Positions 30,869-40,240 of a stretch of 64,000 bases of DNA are shown piece by piece. Positions within the stretch are counted from its first letter, which is position 1, and each line of letters begins with the position of its first letter. The position numbers and the translations under genes are program-made. The stretch is from Hydrogenophilales bacterium. GTDB lineage: Bacteria > Pseudomonadota > Gammaproteobacteria > Burkholderiales > Thiobacillaceae. The notes beneath the pieces were generated by a model. It did not search any database and was not told where the DNA came from. It saw only the letters and a list, made by a program, of their open reading frames with translations. The stretch is taken from assembly GCA_016703155.1 (NCBI GenBank), contig JADJCP010000004.1, positions 62,001-126,000 on the forward strand, read 5' to 3'.

Positions 30869-31050
30869 TTATGCACGCAGGCTGTCATTCGCAAGCCAGG
30901 CCCGGTTGCGCCGCTGGCCGGTGATCTCGCCCAAGACGCCGATGTCGACCAGATCGTCGATGGTGCTCCGGGCGGTGCGGAAATTCACTCTGAGCCGGTT
31001 CTGAAACCGGGGCACGGTGGTGACGCGTAGTGCTGTATCGCAGAAATCAG
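30869..31050 (-). pseudogene. C-terminal fragment of a Fic-family protein
   Basis: A minus-strand frame of about 60 codons, bounded upstream by a stop, reads RLRVNFRTARSTIDDLVDIG, then GEITGQRRNRAWLAND, ending at TAA 30869-30871. This is the winged-helix segment that ends many Fic/DOC proteins. No Fic catalytic core (HPFxxGNGR) precedes it, so it is a remnant. The stretch 30401-30868 has no gene that I can support and is lower in GC. Confidence 0.5.
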
Positions 31051-31086
31051 CCTATAAGCGCAATACGCCCCATACGTGTTGCACTG

Positions 31087-31125
31087 TATAAAAAGAAAAG
31101 GCCGCAAACTTGAGTTGCGGCCTTT
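31087..31125 (-). terminator. Rho-independent terminator of ahcY
   Basis: On the minus strand AAAGGCCGCAA, a seven-base loop, TTGCGGCCTTT and then TTCTTTTT, 40 bases beyond the ahcY stop. Confidence 0.92.
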
Positions 31126-31164
31126 CGTATTTCAGCCAGCTTTATCAGCCGGCGGGAGCGCCGC

Positions 31165-32565
<1,401 letters not shown>

Positions 32566-32587
32566 TCAAAACTCCTAAATAAAATGA

Positions 32588-32660
32588 ACGGGCGCGGTTG
32601 AAACAAGAGCCCTGTCCGAGCCTGGCCTGCCTCGAAGGCAGGTCGCAGCGCCCCTCGGAC
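32588..32660 (-). promoter_or_regulatory. SAH riboswitch
   Basis: On the minus strand the conserved core GAGGGGCGCTGCGACC is followed by hairpin CCTGCC-TTCGA-GGCAGG and CCAGGCTCGGAC. GTCCGAG (32654-32660) pairs with CTCGGAC (32614-32620) to form P1. GGGCGC in the core can pair with GCGCCC (32590-32595) as the pseudoknot close to the ribosome site. This matches the SAH riboswitch architecture; binding SAH should raise ahcY expression. Confidence 0.92.
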
Positions 32661-32673
32661 GGGGGTGAAAAAT

Positions 32674-32701
32674 CTTCGCGACCCGGAGGTCGCTCCTACA
32701 A
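32674..32701 (-). repeat. REP-type palindromic repeat
   Basis: On the minus strand TTGTAGGAGCGACCTCCGGG followed by TCGCGAAG, the same REP family as at 4839 and 6472. It lies just upstream of the SAH riboswitch. Confidence 0.75.
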
Positions 32702-32735
32702 AGTGGCGTCGTGGCGCCCCTTGAAGGGGATAATC

Positions 32736-32865
32736 ACAGGCCGGCATCCGCGCGTAGCACGTCTGTCGGGTGCTTTGTCTTCGGCCGGCGCGCTGCGCCT
32801 TAACATTCGCTGTGCTCATGTTAGCCTGCGACGAAGCCCCAACAAAGCCTTGCGGGCTTGGCCTT
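32736..32865 (-). repeat. Putative small insertion at the 3' end of metK with duplicated gene end
   Basis: A 30-base stretch at 32736-32765 is identical to 32866-32895, which encodes the last nine codons of metK plus the first base of its stop codon. The 100 bases between the copies contain a core (about 32779-32840) with CGGCCG, CGCTGCGC and a hairpin TTAACAT...ATGTTAGCCT. A matching core follows ftsW at 54837-54893. Confidence 0.65.
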
Positions 32866-34054
32866 ACAGGCCGGCATCCGCGCGTAGCACGTCTGCCTTG
32901 TTGGTGCTTTCCCAGGTGAACTCCGGTTCGTCGCGGCCGAAGTGGCCGTAGGCGGCGGTCTTCTGGTAGATCGGCCGGAGCAGGTCGAGCATCTGGACGA
33001 TGCCCTTCGGACGCAGGTCGAAGTGGGCGCGCACCAGTTCGGTGAGACGCTCGTTGGAGAGTTTTCCGGTGCCGTAGGTTTCGACCATGATCGAGGTCGG
33101 CTGGGCAACGCCGATGGCGTAGCTGACCTGCACCAGGCACTTGCTGGCCAGGCCGGCGGCGACGATGTTCTTGGCGACATAGCGCGCGGCATAGGCGGCG
33201 GAACGGTCGACCTTGGACGGGTCCTTGCCCGAGAAGGCGCCCCCGCCGTGCGGCGCGGCGCCACCGTAGGTGTCGACGATGATCTTGCGACCGGTGAGGC
33301 CGGCGTCGCCGTGCGGGCCGCCGATCTCGAAGACGCCGGTGGGGTTGACCAGATACTTGATGTCGCCCTTGATGAGTTCCTTGGGCAGGACCGGCTGGAT
33401 GATGTCCTCGATGATGGCGTCGATGGCCGACTGCTTCATGCGCTTGCCACCCTCGAAGTCTTCGGCCATGTCCGGGGTGTGCTGGGTGGACAGCACCACG
33501 GTGTCGATGCTGAAGGGCTTGTTGTCGACGTATTTCAGGGTGACCTGGGACTTGGCGTCCGGACGCAGCCAGGGTAGTCGGCCGTCCTTCCGCAGCATCG
33601 CCTGACGCTCGACCAGGCGATGCGACAGGTAGATCGGCATGGGCATCAGCGACGGGGTTTCGTCGCAGGCGTAACCGAACATCAGGCCCTGGTCGCCGGC
33701 GCCCTGGTTCAGGTAGTCGTCCGAGGCGCGGTTCACACCTTGGGCAATGTCCGGACTCTGCTGGCCGTAGCAGACGTGCACCGAGCAGCCGTCGGCGTCG
33801 AAGCGCAGTTCGGGGTCGGCATAACCGATGCTGCGTATGGCCTCGCGTGCCACCTTGGCATAGTTGACGTGGGCATGGGTGGTGATCTCGCCCGCCAGGA
33901 CGACCAGCCCTGTGCTGACCAGGGTTTCGGCCGCAACGCGGGCCATGGGGTCCTGGGTCAGGATGGCATCGAGGATGGCATCGGAGATCTGGTCGGCGAC
34001 CTTGTCGGGATGACCTTCCGACACCGATTCGGAGGTAAATAGATATTCAGACAT
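32864..34054 (-). CDS. metK: S-adenosylmethionine synthetase
   Basis: A 396-aa enzyme that makes SAM from methionine and ATP. It begins MSEYLFTSESVSEGHPDKVA. The substrate and metal loops GAGDQGLMFGYA and GGGAFSGKDPSKVDRS are present. GGAG six bases before ATG 34054 fixes the start over a longer frame. A strong sigma-70 promoter and a 130-base structured leader lie upstream. The last nine codons, with the first base of the stop, are duplicated exactly 130 bases downstream, suggesting an insertion that renewed the 3' end. It is followed by ahcY on the same strand. Confidence 0.97.
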   Translation of the reverse strand: MSEYLFTSESVSEGHPDKVADQISDAILDAILTQDPMARVAAETLVSTGLVVLAGEITTHAHVNYAKVAREAIRSIGYADPELRFDADGCSVHVCYGQQSPDIAQGVNRASDDYLNQGAGDQGLMFGYACDETPSLMPMPIYLSHRLVERQAMLRKDGRLPWLRPDAKSQVTLKYVDNKPFSIDTVVLSTQHTPDMAEDFEGGKRMKQSAIDAIIEDIIQPVLPKELIKGDIKYLVNPTGVFEIGGPHGDAGLTGRKIIVDTYGGAAPHGGGAFSGKDPSKVDRSAAYAARYVAKNIVAAGLASKCLVQVSYAIGVAQPTSIMVETYGTGKLSNERLTELVRAHFDLRPKGIVQMLDLLRPIYQKTAAYGHFGRDEPEFTWESTNKADVLRADAGL

Positions 34055-34073
34055 GTACTGCTCCAAAATAAAT

Positions 34074-34151
34074 GGCCCGTCTTCGTCGGCGTTACCGACT
34101 CCGGGCCAAGAGCAGGCGACGCTTTAGCAGAATTTTTGGGAGCCGGGCTCC
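34074..34151 (-). promoter_or_regulatory. Structured metK leader (candidate cis-regulatory RNA)
   Basis: Two hairpins lie in the 5' untranslated region. GGCCCG...CGGGCC (34074-34107) encloses an inner TCGG/CCGA stem, and GGAGCC-G-GGCTCC lies at 34139-34151. Neither is followed by a T-run. I cannot match it to a known SAM riboswitch class. Confidence 0.4.
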
Positions 34152-34191
34152 GACCGCCCTGCAAGTTGTCCGTTAACTCGGCGGTTTCGGC

Positions 34192-34220
34192 ATACTATGC
34201 AATTGTTTATTCAGGGTCAA
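34192..34220 (-). promoter_or_regulatory. Sigma-70 promoter of metK
   Basis: On the minus strand TTGACC (34215-34220), 17-base spacer, TAGTAT (34192-34197). It places the transcript start about 130 bases before metK. Confidence 0.8.
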
Positions 34221-34237
34221 TCGGGCCGAAGTACCGT

Positions 34238-35083
34238 ATGTTGATTGTTTTACGCCTCTTGTCCGCCCTGCCGTTGCCCGTGCTGCATGCCCTGGGCTGG
34301 CTGCTCGGCGTACTCGTCTTTCCCTGGCGCCGTCGCGCCGACGACGTTGTGGAAAACCTCCGGCAAGCCGGTCTGGATCGCCCGGGAATGGTGCGGTGCG
34401 CCAACGTCGGCATCGGCAAGGGTTTGCTGGAATCCCTGGCTATCTGGCTGCGTCCCTTTCCCAAGGCCATGGCCCTGGTCAGGGAGGTGCGCGGCTGGGA
34501 GCATGTCGAGGCGGCGCGTGCCGCCGGCAAGGGCATCATCGCCCTGGAGCCGCACCTGGGCAACTGGGAACTGGGCGGCCTCTATCTGGGCCAGTTTGTC
34601 CCGATCACCTTTCTTTACCGCCCGGCACGCCAGGCCTGGGCGGATACCTTGACGCGCCAGGGCCGCGAGCGCGGTGGCGTGCGCCTGGCGACACCCGACA
34701 TGAAGGGCGTGCGCGCCATGTTGCAGTCCCTGAAGCGTGGCGAAGGCGTCGGCGTCCTGCCGGATCAGGTGGCGAGCAAGGGCGATGGCGTCTGGGCCGA
34801 TTTCTTTGGACGTCCGGCGTATACGCCGACGCTGACCTTCCGGCTGATGCAGTCGACGGGGGCGGTCCCCTTGATCCTGTTCTGCGAACGGCTGGCCTGG
34901 GGGCGCGGCTTCCGGTTGCATGTCATGCCCGCTCCGGCATTCTCCGCCGACCCGGCCGAGGCCGCCGGCCAGCTCAATGGCGCCATCGAAGAGCTGATCC
35001 GGCAATACCCCGATCAGTATCTCTGGACCTATCGGCGTTACAAACGCCCGCATGGCGCGCCGCCGCCCGAGGCCGCGCCGTGA
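34238..35083 (+). CDS. Lipid A biosynthesis acyltransferase (LpxL/HtrB family)
   Basis: A 281-aa inner-membrane acyltransferase that adds a secondary acyl chain to the Kdo-lipid A precursor. ATG 34238 opens an N-terminal anchor (LIVLRLLSALPLPVLHALGW). The catalytic HX4E motif is intact in EPHLGNWELGG, followed by YRPARQAW and GVGVLPDQVASKGDGV. The C-terminus has the usual QYPDQYLWTYRRYKRP. Its stop overlaps the start of a second family member (GTGA), so the two acylations are coordinately produced. Transcribed divergently from metK. Confidence 0.93.
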   Translation: MLIVLRLLSALPLPVLHALGWLLGVLVFPWRRRADDVVENLRQAGLDRPGMVRCANVGIGKGLLESLAIWLRPFPKAMALVREVRGWEHVEAARAAGKGIIALEPHLGNWELGGLYLGQFVPITFLYRPARQAWADTLTRQGRERGGVRLATPDMKGVRAMLQSLKRGEGVGVLPDQVASKGDGVWADFFGRPAYTPTLTFRLMQSTGAVPLILFCERLAWGRGFRLHVMPAPAFSADPAEAAGQLNGAIEELIRQYPDQYLWTYRRYKRPHGAPPPEAAP

Positions 35084-35952
35084 CCTGGCTCTGGATCGGT
35101 GTTCTGCGCCTGCTGCACGCGCTGCTGCCGATCGGCGGTCTGGCGCGGGTGGGCGAAGCCTTGGGCAGCCTGCTTTTCGTGGTCGCCCGGGAACGCCGCC
35201 ATGTCGTCCTGACCAACCTGCGTCTCTGCTTCCCAGACATGGCCGAGGCACAGCGCGCCACCCTGGCGCGTGCCCATGTGCGCGCCTTCGGCCGCTCCAT
35301 CCTTCTGGAGACGGTGTCCTGGTGGGGCACCGCGGAGGAACTGGAGCGATTGGTCGAGGTGCGTGGCGCGGAGATCCTGAAAACTCACGCCGACAAGCCG
35401 CAAATTCTGCTGGTGCCGCATTTCGTCGGCATCAATACCGGCGGGGTGCGCATCATCCAGATGCCGATCCATCTGGTGAACATCTATTCCCCGGTGAAGA
35501 ATCCAGCCATCGAGCGCCTGGTCGAGCACTCGCGCCACCGTTTCGGCAGAATCCTGCTCTATAACCGCCATGAGGGCGTCAAGCCGGTGATCCGGGCACT
35601 GAAGCAGGGGCACCCCTTCCATTATTCGCCCGACCTGGACTACGGTCGCAAGGATGCCGTTTTCGTGCCGTTTTTCGGTGTGCCCGCGGCGACCATCACC
35701 GGCCTGTCGCGCATCGCCCGTGCCACCGGCGCCGTGGTGATTCCGGCGCTCACGCTCTGGGAAAATGGCCGCTATGTCCTGCGTTTCCACCCCGCCTGGG
35801 ACGATTTTCCGACGCACGATGTCGAGGCCGATACCCGGCGCATGAATGCCTGGCTGGAGGCGCGCATACGCGAGGCCCCGGAGCAATATTTCTGGGTGCA
35901 CCGACGTTTCAAGACCCGCCCGGAGGGCGAGAAGGGGGTCTACGATGCTTGA
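35080..35952 (+). CDS. Second LpxL-family acyltransferase with altered HX4D motif
   Basis: A 290-aa homologue starting at GTG 35080 inside the previous stop. An N-terminal helix (TWLWIGVLRLLHALLPIGG) is followed by ERRHVVLTNLRLCFPDM and FGRSILLETVSWW. The catalytic region reads VPHFVGINTGG: the His is kept, but the acidic residue five positions on is Asn rather than Asp/Glu. The later blocks YSPDLDYGRKDAVFVPFFG and APEQYFWVHRRFKTRP are normal. Either it uses a weakened dyad, or it is inactive or differently specialised. A base-call error (GAC/AAC) is also possible. Confidence 0.88.
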   Translation: MTWLWIGVLRLLHALLPIGGLARVGEALGSLLFVVARERRHVVLTNLRLCFPDMAEAQRATLARAHVRAFGRSILLETVSWWGTAEELERLVEVRGAEILKTHADKPQILLVPHFVGINTGGVRIIQMPIHLVNIYSPVKNPAIERLVEHSRHRFGRILLYNRHEGVKPVIRALKQGHPFHYSPDLDYGRKDAVFVPFFGVPAATITGLSRIARATGAVVIPALTLWENGRYVLRFHPAWDDFPTHDVEADTRRMNAWLEARIREAPEQYFWVHRRFKTRPEGEKGVYDA

Positions 35953-36442
35953 AATCGTGTGCGGCCGGTTGCGCGACAGCGAGGTCGAACCCCTGATCGA
36001 GCTGGCCGGACAAATCTGGCGCAAGCACTACCCGGCGATCATCAGCCTGGCGCAGATCGACTACATGCTCGCCGAGCGTTACAAGGCCGGCTTGATCCGG
36101 CAATTGATGGCGCGCGGCGATCTCTGGCTGGCGGCGCGCGCCGACCAGGAGCTGGTGGGCTTCGCGCACGCCCACCCCTTGCAGGATGGCGACTACAAGC
36201 TGGACAAACTCTATGTTCATGACGACTGGCAACGCCACGGCATCGGCGGCCGGCTGATCGAAAACGTCGCGCGCCACGCCCGCGAACATGGCGCCGCACG
36301 CCTCCTGCTCAGGGTCAACCGGCAGAACCACGCCGCCATCCAGGCCTATCTGAAACACGGCTTCCGGGTGGCGACGCTGATTGTCGAGGATATCGGCAAC
36401 GGATATATCATGGACGACTATGTGATGACCAAGGAGATCTGA
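35945..36442 (+). CDS. GNAT-family N-acetyltransferase
   Basis: A 165-aa GNAT protein whose ATG overlaps the end of the acyltransferase gene. The acetyl-CoA loop is visible as LYVHDDWQRHGIGGRLIENV (the Q/RxxGxG/A motif), preceded by the strand LVGFAHAHPL and followed by RVNRQNHAAIQAYLKHGF. The substrate is unknown; small-molecule amines or protein N-termini are equally open. It sits inside the lipid A-dapF transcript with no gap on either side. Confidence 0.9.
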   Translation: MLEIVCGRLRDSEVEPLIELAGQIWRKHYPAIISLAQIDYMLAERYKAGLIRQLMARGDLWLAARADQELVGFAHAHPLQDGDYKLDKLYVHDDWQRHGIGGRLIENVARHAREHGAARLLLRVNRQNHAAIQAYLKHGFRVATLIVEDIGNGYIMDDYVMTKEI

Positions 36443-36856
36443 ATGGCCTTTGCCAACCCCGGCGCCGACGAAATACGTGGCCTGCTTGAGCGCGTCAAGA
36501 CCATCGCCGTCGTCGGCCTTTCGCCGAAATCCGACCGGCCGAGCCATGGCGTCGCCAAGGCCTTGCAACGTTGGGGCTACAGGATCGTCCCGGTACGCCC
36601 GGCCACCGCCGAGGTGCTGGGCGAAAAGGCCTATGCCAGCCTCAAGGACATCCCCTTCCCGGTCGATCTGGTCGATGTCTTCCGCGCCGCCGAGCACATC
36701 CCCGAGGTGGTCGAGGAATGTCTGGCCATCGGCGCGCCGGCCCTCTGGATACAGGAAGACATCGTCAACGAGCCTGCCGCCGAAAAGGCGCGCGCCGCCG
36801 GCATGACCGTGGTGATGGACCGTTGCATCTACAAGGATTATGTGGCGTTGATGTGA
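36443..36856 (+). CDS. CoA-binding domain protein (YccU type)
   Basis: A 137-aa Rossmann-fold protein. IAVVGLSPKSDRPSHGVAKA is the nucleotide/CoA-binding turn, GYRIVPVRP and DLVDVFRAAEHIPEV follow, and APALWIQEDIVNEPA with CIYKDY closes the domain, matching the YccU/CoA_binding_2 family. Function in the cell is unknown. It starts one base after the GNAT stop, and its stop overlaps the dapF ATG. Confidence 0.9.
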   Translation: MAFANPGADEIRGLLERVKTIAVVGLSPKSDRPSHGVAKALQRWGYRIVPVRPATAEVLGEKAYASLKDIPFPVDLVDVFRAAEHIPEVVEECLAIGAPALWIQEDIVNEPAAEKARAAGMTVVMDRCIYKDYVALM

Positions 36857-37698
36857 TGGGCACCCGACTGCGTTTCACCAAGATGCACGGCCTGGGCAAC
36901 GATTTCGTTGTCTTCGACGGCGTGCGCCAGGCGGTCGAATTGACGCCGGCGCAATTCCGCTTTGTCGCCGACCGCCACTTCGGCGTCGGCTGCGATCAGA
37001 TATTGCTGGTGCAGCCTGCCGCCAGCCCGGATGTCGATTTCCGCTACCGCATCTTCAACGCCGACGGCGGCGAGGTGCAGCAGTGCGGCAATGGCGCCCG
37101 TTGTTTCGTGCGCTATGTCCACGACAAGGGCCTGACGACGAAGCGCGAGATTCGCGTCGAGACCGCCTCGGGTGTCATCGTCCCGCGCCTGGAGGCGGAT
37201 GGCCAGATCACCGTCGACATGGGGCCGCCGCGCTTCGAGCCGGCCGAGATTCCGTTTGTCGCACCCGAACGCGCAAGCACCTATGTGCTCGACATCGGTC
37301 AGCCCGTGGAAATCGCCGCCCTGTCCATGGGCAACCCGCATGCCGTGCTGGAAACCTGCAACATCGATACGGCGCCGGTGGCCGAGTGGGGGCCGCTCAT
37401 CGAGCATCACCCGCGTTTTCCCCAGCGGGTGAATGTGGGCTTCATGCAGCTGGTGCATCGCCGGGCCATCAAGTTGCGTGTCCACGAGCGCGGCAGCGGC
37501 GAAACCCTGGCCTGCGGCACGGGGGCGTGCGCCGCCGCCGTGGCCGGCATGGCGCGCGGCCTGCTCGATGCCGAGGTGCAGGTGCAAACCCGGGGCGGAG
37601 CGCTTACCATTCGCTGGGCCGGCCCCGGCGCGTCGGTATTCATGACCGGGCCGGCGGCGACGGTATTCGAAGGCGAGATGGAGATTCCCGATTTATGA
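36856..37698 (+). CDS. dapF: Diaminopimelate epimerase
   Basis: A 280-aa cofactor-independent epimerase converting LL- to meso-diaminopimelate for lysine and for the meso-DAP that MurE uses. FTKMHGLGNDFVVFDG is the N-terminal signature. The two catalytic cysteines lie in EVQQCGNGARCF and TLACGTGACAA. ATG 36856 overlaps the previous stop and gives the standard N-terminus. The next gene's ATG overlaps its stop (ATGA). The dapF-DUF484-xerC order is common in beta- and gammaproteobacteria. Confidence 0.97.
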   Translation: MGTRLRFTKMHGLGNDFVVFDGVRQAVELTPAQFRFVADRHFGVGCDQILLVQPAASPDVDFRYRIFNADGGEVQQCGNGARCFVRYVHDKGLTTKREIRVETASGVIVPRLEADGQITVDMGPPRFEPAEIPFVAPERASTYVLDIGQPVEIAALSMGNPHAVLETCNIDTAPVAEWGPLIEHHPRFPQRVNVGFMQLVHRRAIKLRVHERGSGETLACGTGACAAAVAGMARGLLDAEVQVQTRGGALTIRWAGPGASVFMTGPAATVFEGEMEIPDL

Positions 37699-38351
37699 AC
37701 ATGGACATCATCAGTCACGATCAGGTGGCGCAATTCCTGAAGGACAATCCTGACTTCTTCAGCCTCCACGGCGATCTGCTGACCCAGATCAGCGTGCCGC
37801 ATCCCTACAGCGGCCAGGCCATCTCCATCGGCGAGCGCCAGGTCATGGTGCTGCGCGACCGGGCGCAGGGCCTGGAAGGCAAGCTGAAGGAGTTCATCCA
37901 GTTCGCCGAGGAAAACGACGCGATCGGCGAGAAGATGCATCGCCTCTCGCTGGGGCTGATGCGCGGCAAGACGCTGTCGTCGACTCTGGAGACGTTGTAC
38001 CTCGCGCTTGGCGAAGACTTCGCCATCCCGCACGTCGCGATTCGTTTCTGGGGTGTCGGCGCGCAGGCTCTGGACGAGTACGCCGCGGTGAGCGAGGACA
38101 TCAAGGTGCTGTCCGCCGGCCTGGCCCACCCGCTGTGCGGCGCCGAGGCACCCATGGAGGTGCGTGGCTGGTTCGGCGAAAGCGGCAGTCACCTGCGTTC
38201 CTTCGCCCTGACCCCGCTCAAGGATAGCGGCGTCGAAGGCCTTCTGGTGCTGGCCTCGGAAGACCCGCAGCGCTTCTACCCGGAGATGGGCACGCTTTAT
38301 CTCAACTGGCTGGGCGAGCTGGCCGCCGCCGCCGCGTCGCGCTTCCAATGA
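37695..38351 (+). CDS. DUF484 family protein
   Basis: A 218-aa cytoplasmic protein starting MNMDIISHDQVAQFLKDNPD, with SLHGDLLTQISVPHPY and SIGERQVMVLRDRAQGLEGK. A coiled region precedes a GAF-like domain ending LYLNWLGELAAAAASRF. DUF484 proteins always sit next to xerC/dapF and may regulate recombination or sense ligands, but no function is established. The ATG overlaps dapF's stop and the stop overlaps xerC's start. Confidence 0.92.
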   Translation: MNMDIISHDQVAQFLKDNPDFFSLHGDLLTQISVPHPYSGQAISIGERQVMVLRDRAQGLEGKLKEFIQFAEENDAIGEKMHRLSLGLMRGKTLSSTLETLYLALGEDFAIPHVAIRFWGVGAQALDEYAAVSEDIKVLSAGLAHPLCGAEAPMEVRGWFGESGSHLRSFALTPLKDSGVEGLLVLASEDPQRFYPEMGTLYLNWLGELAAAAASRFQ

Positions 38352-39229
38352 CCGTGCTGGATGCCCGCATCGATGCCTACCTGGAATCGTTGCGGGCACG
38401 CCAGTACAGTCCCAACACCCTGACCGCCTACGCCGAGGACTTGCGCCAACTCGGCGCATTCGTCGGTGCCACCGATCCCGCGGCACTCGGCGGCCACGAC
38501 ATCCGCCGCGCCCTCGCCAGCCTGCACGGTCGCGGCTACGCGCCGAAAAGTCTGGCACGCATGCTCTCGGCCTGGCGCAGCCTGTTCCGCCATCTGGCCC
38601 GGGAAGGCCAGGTTGCCGCCAACCCCTGTACCGGCATTCGCCCGCCGAAGGCGTCAAAGCGGCTGCCGCACACCTTGTCTCCGGACGAACTCGCCTGCCT
38701 GCTGGACGCTGGCGGCGACGACCCCTGGCAGGTGCGCGACCGGGCCATGTTCGAATTGATGTATTCCTCGGGCCTGCGACTGGCCGAACTGGTCGGACTG
38801 ACGCCGGATGCTATCGACCGGCAGGTCGGCGAGGTACGCGTCACCGGCAAGGGGCGCAAGGAGCGCATCGTCCCGGTCGGCGGCAAAGCCCTGGAGGCGC
38901 TGGCCGCCTGGCTGGCCGTGCGCCCGGCGCTGAAAGGCGAGGCCGGTGCCCTGTTCATCGGCGCGCGTGGCGCGCGTATCTCGCCACGCGTGGTGCAGTA
39001 CCGGCTGAAGCAACTGGCCTTGCGCCAGGGCATCAGCCAGCGTGTGCACCCGCATGCCCTGCGTCACTCATTCGCGTCGCATGTCCTGCAATCCTCGGGC
39101 GACCTGCGCGCCGTCCAGGAGATGCTCGGCCACGCCAGCCTGAGCACCACGCAGGTCTATACCCATCTCGACTATCAGCACCTGGCCAAGGTCTACGATG
39201 CCGCCCATCCCCGAGCAAAGAAGAAATAA
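38348..39229 (+). CDS. xerC: Tyrosine recombinase XerC
   Basis: A 293-aa site-specific recombinase that with XerD resolves chromosome dimers at dif. The SAM-like N-terminal domain (YLESLRARQYSPNTLTAYAE) is followed by the catalytic domain with Arg in YSSGLRLAELVGL, Lys in VTGKGRKERIVP, HALRHSFASHVL (His, Arg), GHASLSTTQVYTHLD (His, Tyr nucleophile). Length and order are those of chromosomal XerC rather than of an integron or phage integrase. It ends the dapF transcript. Confidence 0.96.
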   Translation: MTVLDARIDAYLESLRARQYSPNTLTAYAEDLRQLGAFVGATDPAALGGHDIRRALASLHGRGYAPKSLARMLSAWRSLFRHLAREGQVAANPCTGIRPPKASKRLPHTLSPDELACLLDAGGDDPWQVRDRAMFELMYSSGLRLAELVGLTPDAIDRQVGEVRVTGKGRKERIVPVGGKALEALAAWLAVRPALKGEAGALFIGARGARISPRVVQYRLKQLALRQGISQRVHPHALRHSFASHVLQSSGDLRAVQEMLGHASLSTTQVYTHLDYQHLAKVYDAAHPRAKKK

Positions 39230-39256
39230 CCGCCCCCATGACCTGTTGGCGGCGTT

Positions 39257-40240
39257 GTGACTAACCCGCGCGAACGCTGGAGCTTCGCCCAGATCGGCGG
39301 CATCCTCGCCTGGGCCGAGTCGGGGACGCTGGCGCCGGAGGAACTGCGCCGCGCGGCCGCGCTGGCGCCGCTGGCCCCCGATTCGGCGGATTGGCGCATC
39401 GCCGCCGACCGGTTGCTGGCCTTCGCCGGCATCTTGCTGCTGGCCACCGGTTTGGTGTTTTTCTTCGCCTACAACTGGGACGACCTGCATCGCTACGCCA
39501 AGCTTGGCCTCGCCTGGTCGGCGCTGTGCGCCTGCGTGGTCGCGGCGCTTTTCGCGCAGCCATTCGCCACCTGGTATCGGGCGGCGCTGCTGGGAGCCGC
39601 TGTCGCCACCGGCGTCCTGCTCGCCCTGATCGGCCAGACCTATCAGACCGGTGCCGACCTCTGGGAACTGTTCGCCGCCTGGCTGGTGCTGATGACGCCG
39701 TTTGCCCTGCTGGCGCGTTCGTCAGCCACCTGGCTGCTCTGGGCCGTGCTCGCCAATCTGGCCCTGGGACGTTATCTCTCGACATCGAACTGGTTTGGCT
39801 GGTTCGGCGTCCTGAGCGGTCCGGAGGGGCTGTACCTGATCGCCGCCGGCAATCTGATTCTGCTGCTCGGCTTCGAGTCGTTGGCGCGCGGGTTGCTGGT
39901 GGCCCCCCGACGTCATGTCCAGCGTCTGCTGGCCTTGGGCGTCATCGCGCCCTTGGCCATTGGCGCCGGCATCGCCTGGTGGGATGAAGATTATCGGGTG
40001 CTCACCCCGGCCTTTTTCGTGTTGGGGGCTCTGGCATGCTGGTTCTATCGCGATCGGCGTCGCGATGTGCCCATCCTCGCCATGGCCGTCTTCGCGGCGA
40101 TCGCCGTACTGACGTTGGGACTGGTCCGGCTGATCCCCGACGACTTCTTCGCCTATAACCTGGTGGCGCTGTTCGTCATCGCCTGCACCGGCTATGCCGC
40201 CGTCTGGCTGATGCGCCTGATGCAGCGGGAGGCCGCATGA
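39257..40240 (+). CDS. DUF2157 membrane protein
   Basis: A 327-aa protein with a soluble N-terminal 55 residues (FAQIGGILAWAESGTLAPEE) and about ten hydrophobic helices, starting with LLAFAGILLLATGLVFFFAY. The NWDDLHRYAKL block and the LIGQTYQTGADLWELF motif mark DUF2157. GTG 39257 is the likely start. It forms a three-gene unit with DUF4401 and GDYXXLXY proteins, with overlapping stops and starts. Function unknown; an inner-membrane complex is likely. Confidence 0.9.
   Translation: MTNPRERWSFAQIGGILAWAESGTLAPEELRRAAALAPLAPDSADWRIAADRLLAFAGILLLATGLVFFFAYNWDDLHRYAKLGLAWSALCACVVAALFAQPFATWYRAALLGAAVATGVLLALIGQTYQTGADLWELFAAWLVLMTPFALLARSSATWLLWAVLANLALGRYLSTSNWFGWFGVLSGPEGLYLIAAGNLILLLGFESLARGLLVAPRRHVQRLLALGVIAPLAIGAGIAWWDEDYRVLTPAFFVLGALACWFYRDRRRDVPILAMAVFAAIAVLTLGLVRLIPDDFFAYNLVALFVIACTGYAAVWLMRLMQREAA

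Noticed and set aside
30756..31004. 82-codon plus-strand frame upstream of ahcY's terminator
   Set aside because: The opposite strand encodes the Fic C-terminal fragment; this frame is rich in Arg and Ser as expected of a shadow.
32779..32840. Integron attC site (TTAAC...GTTAG boundaries)
   Set aside because: The boxes are only about 15 bases apart here and 12 at ftsW, the outer bases do not fit RYYYAAC/GTTRRRY well, and no integrase or cassette is present.
38348..39229. XerC as a mobile-element integrase explaining the gene-end duplications
   Set aside because: It is the chromosomal dapF-linked XerC with full housekeeping context, not near either insertion.
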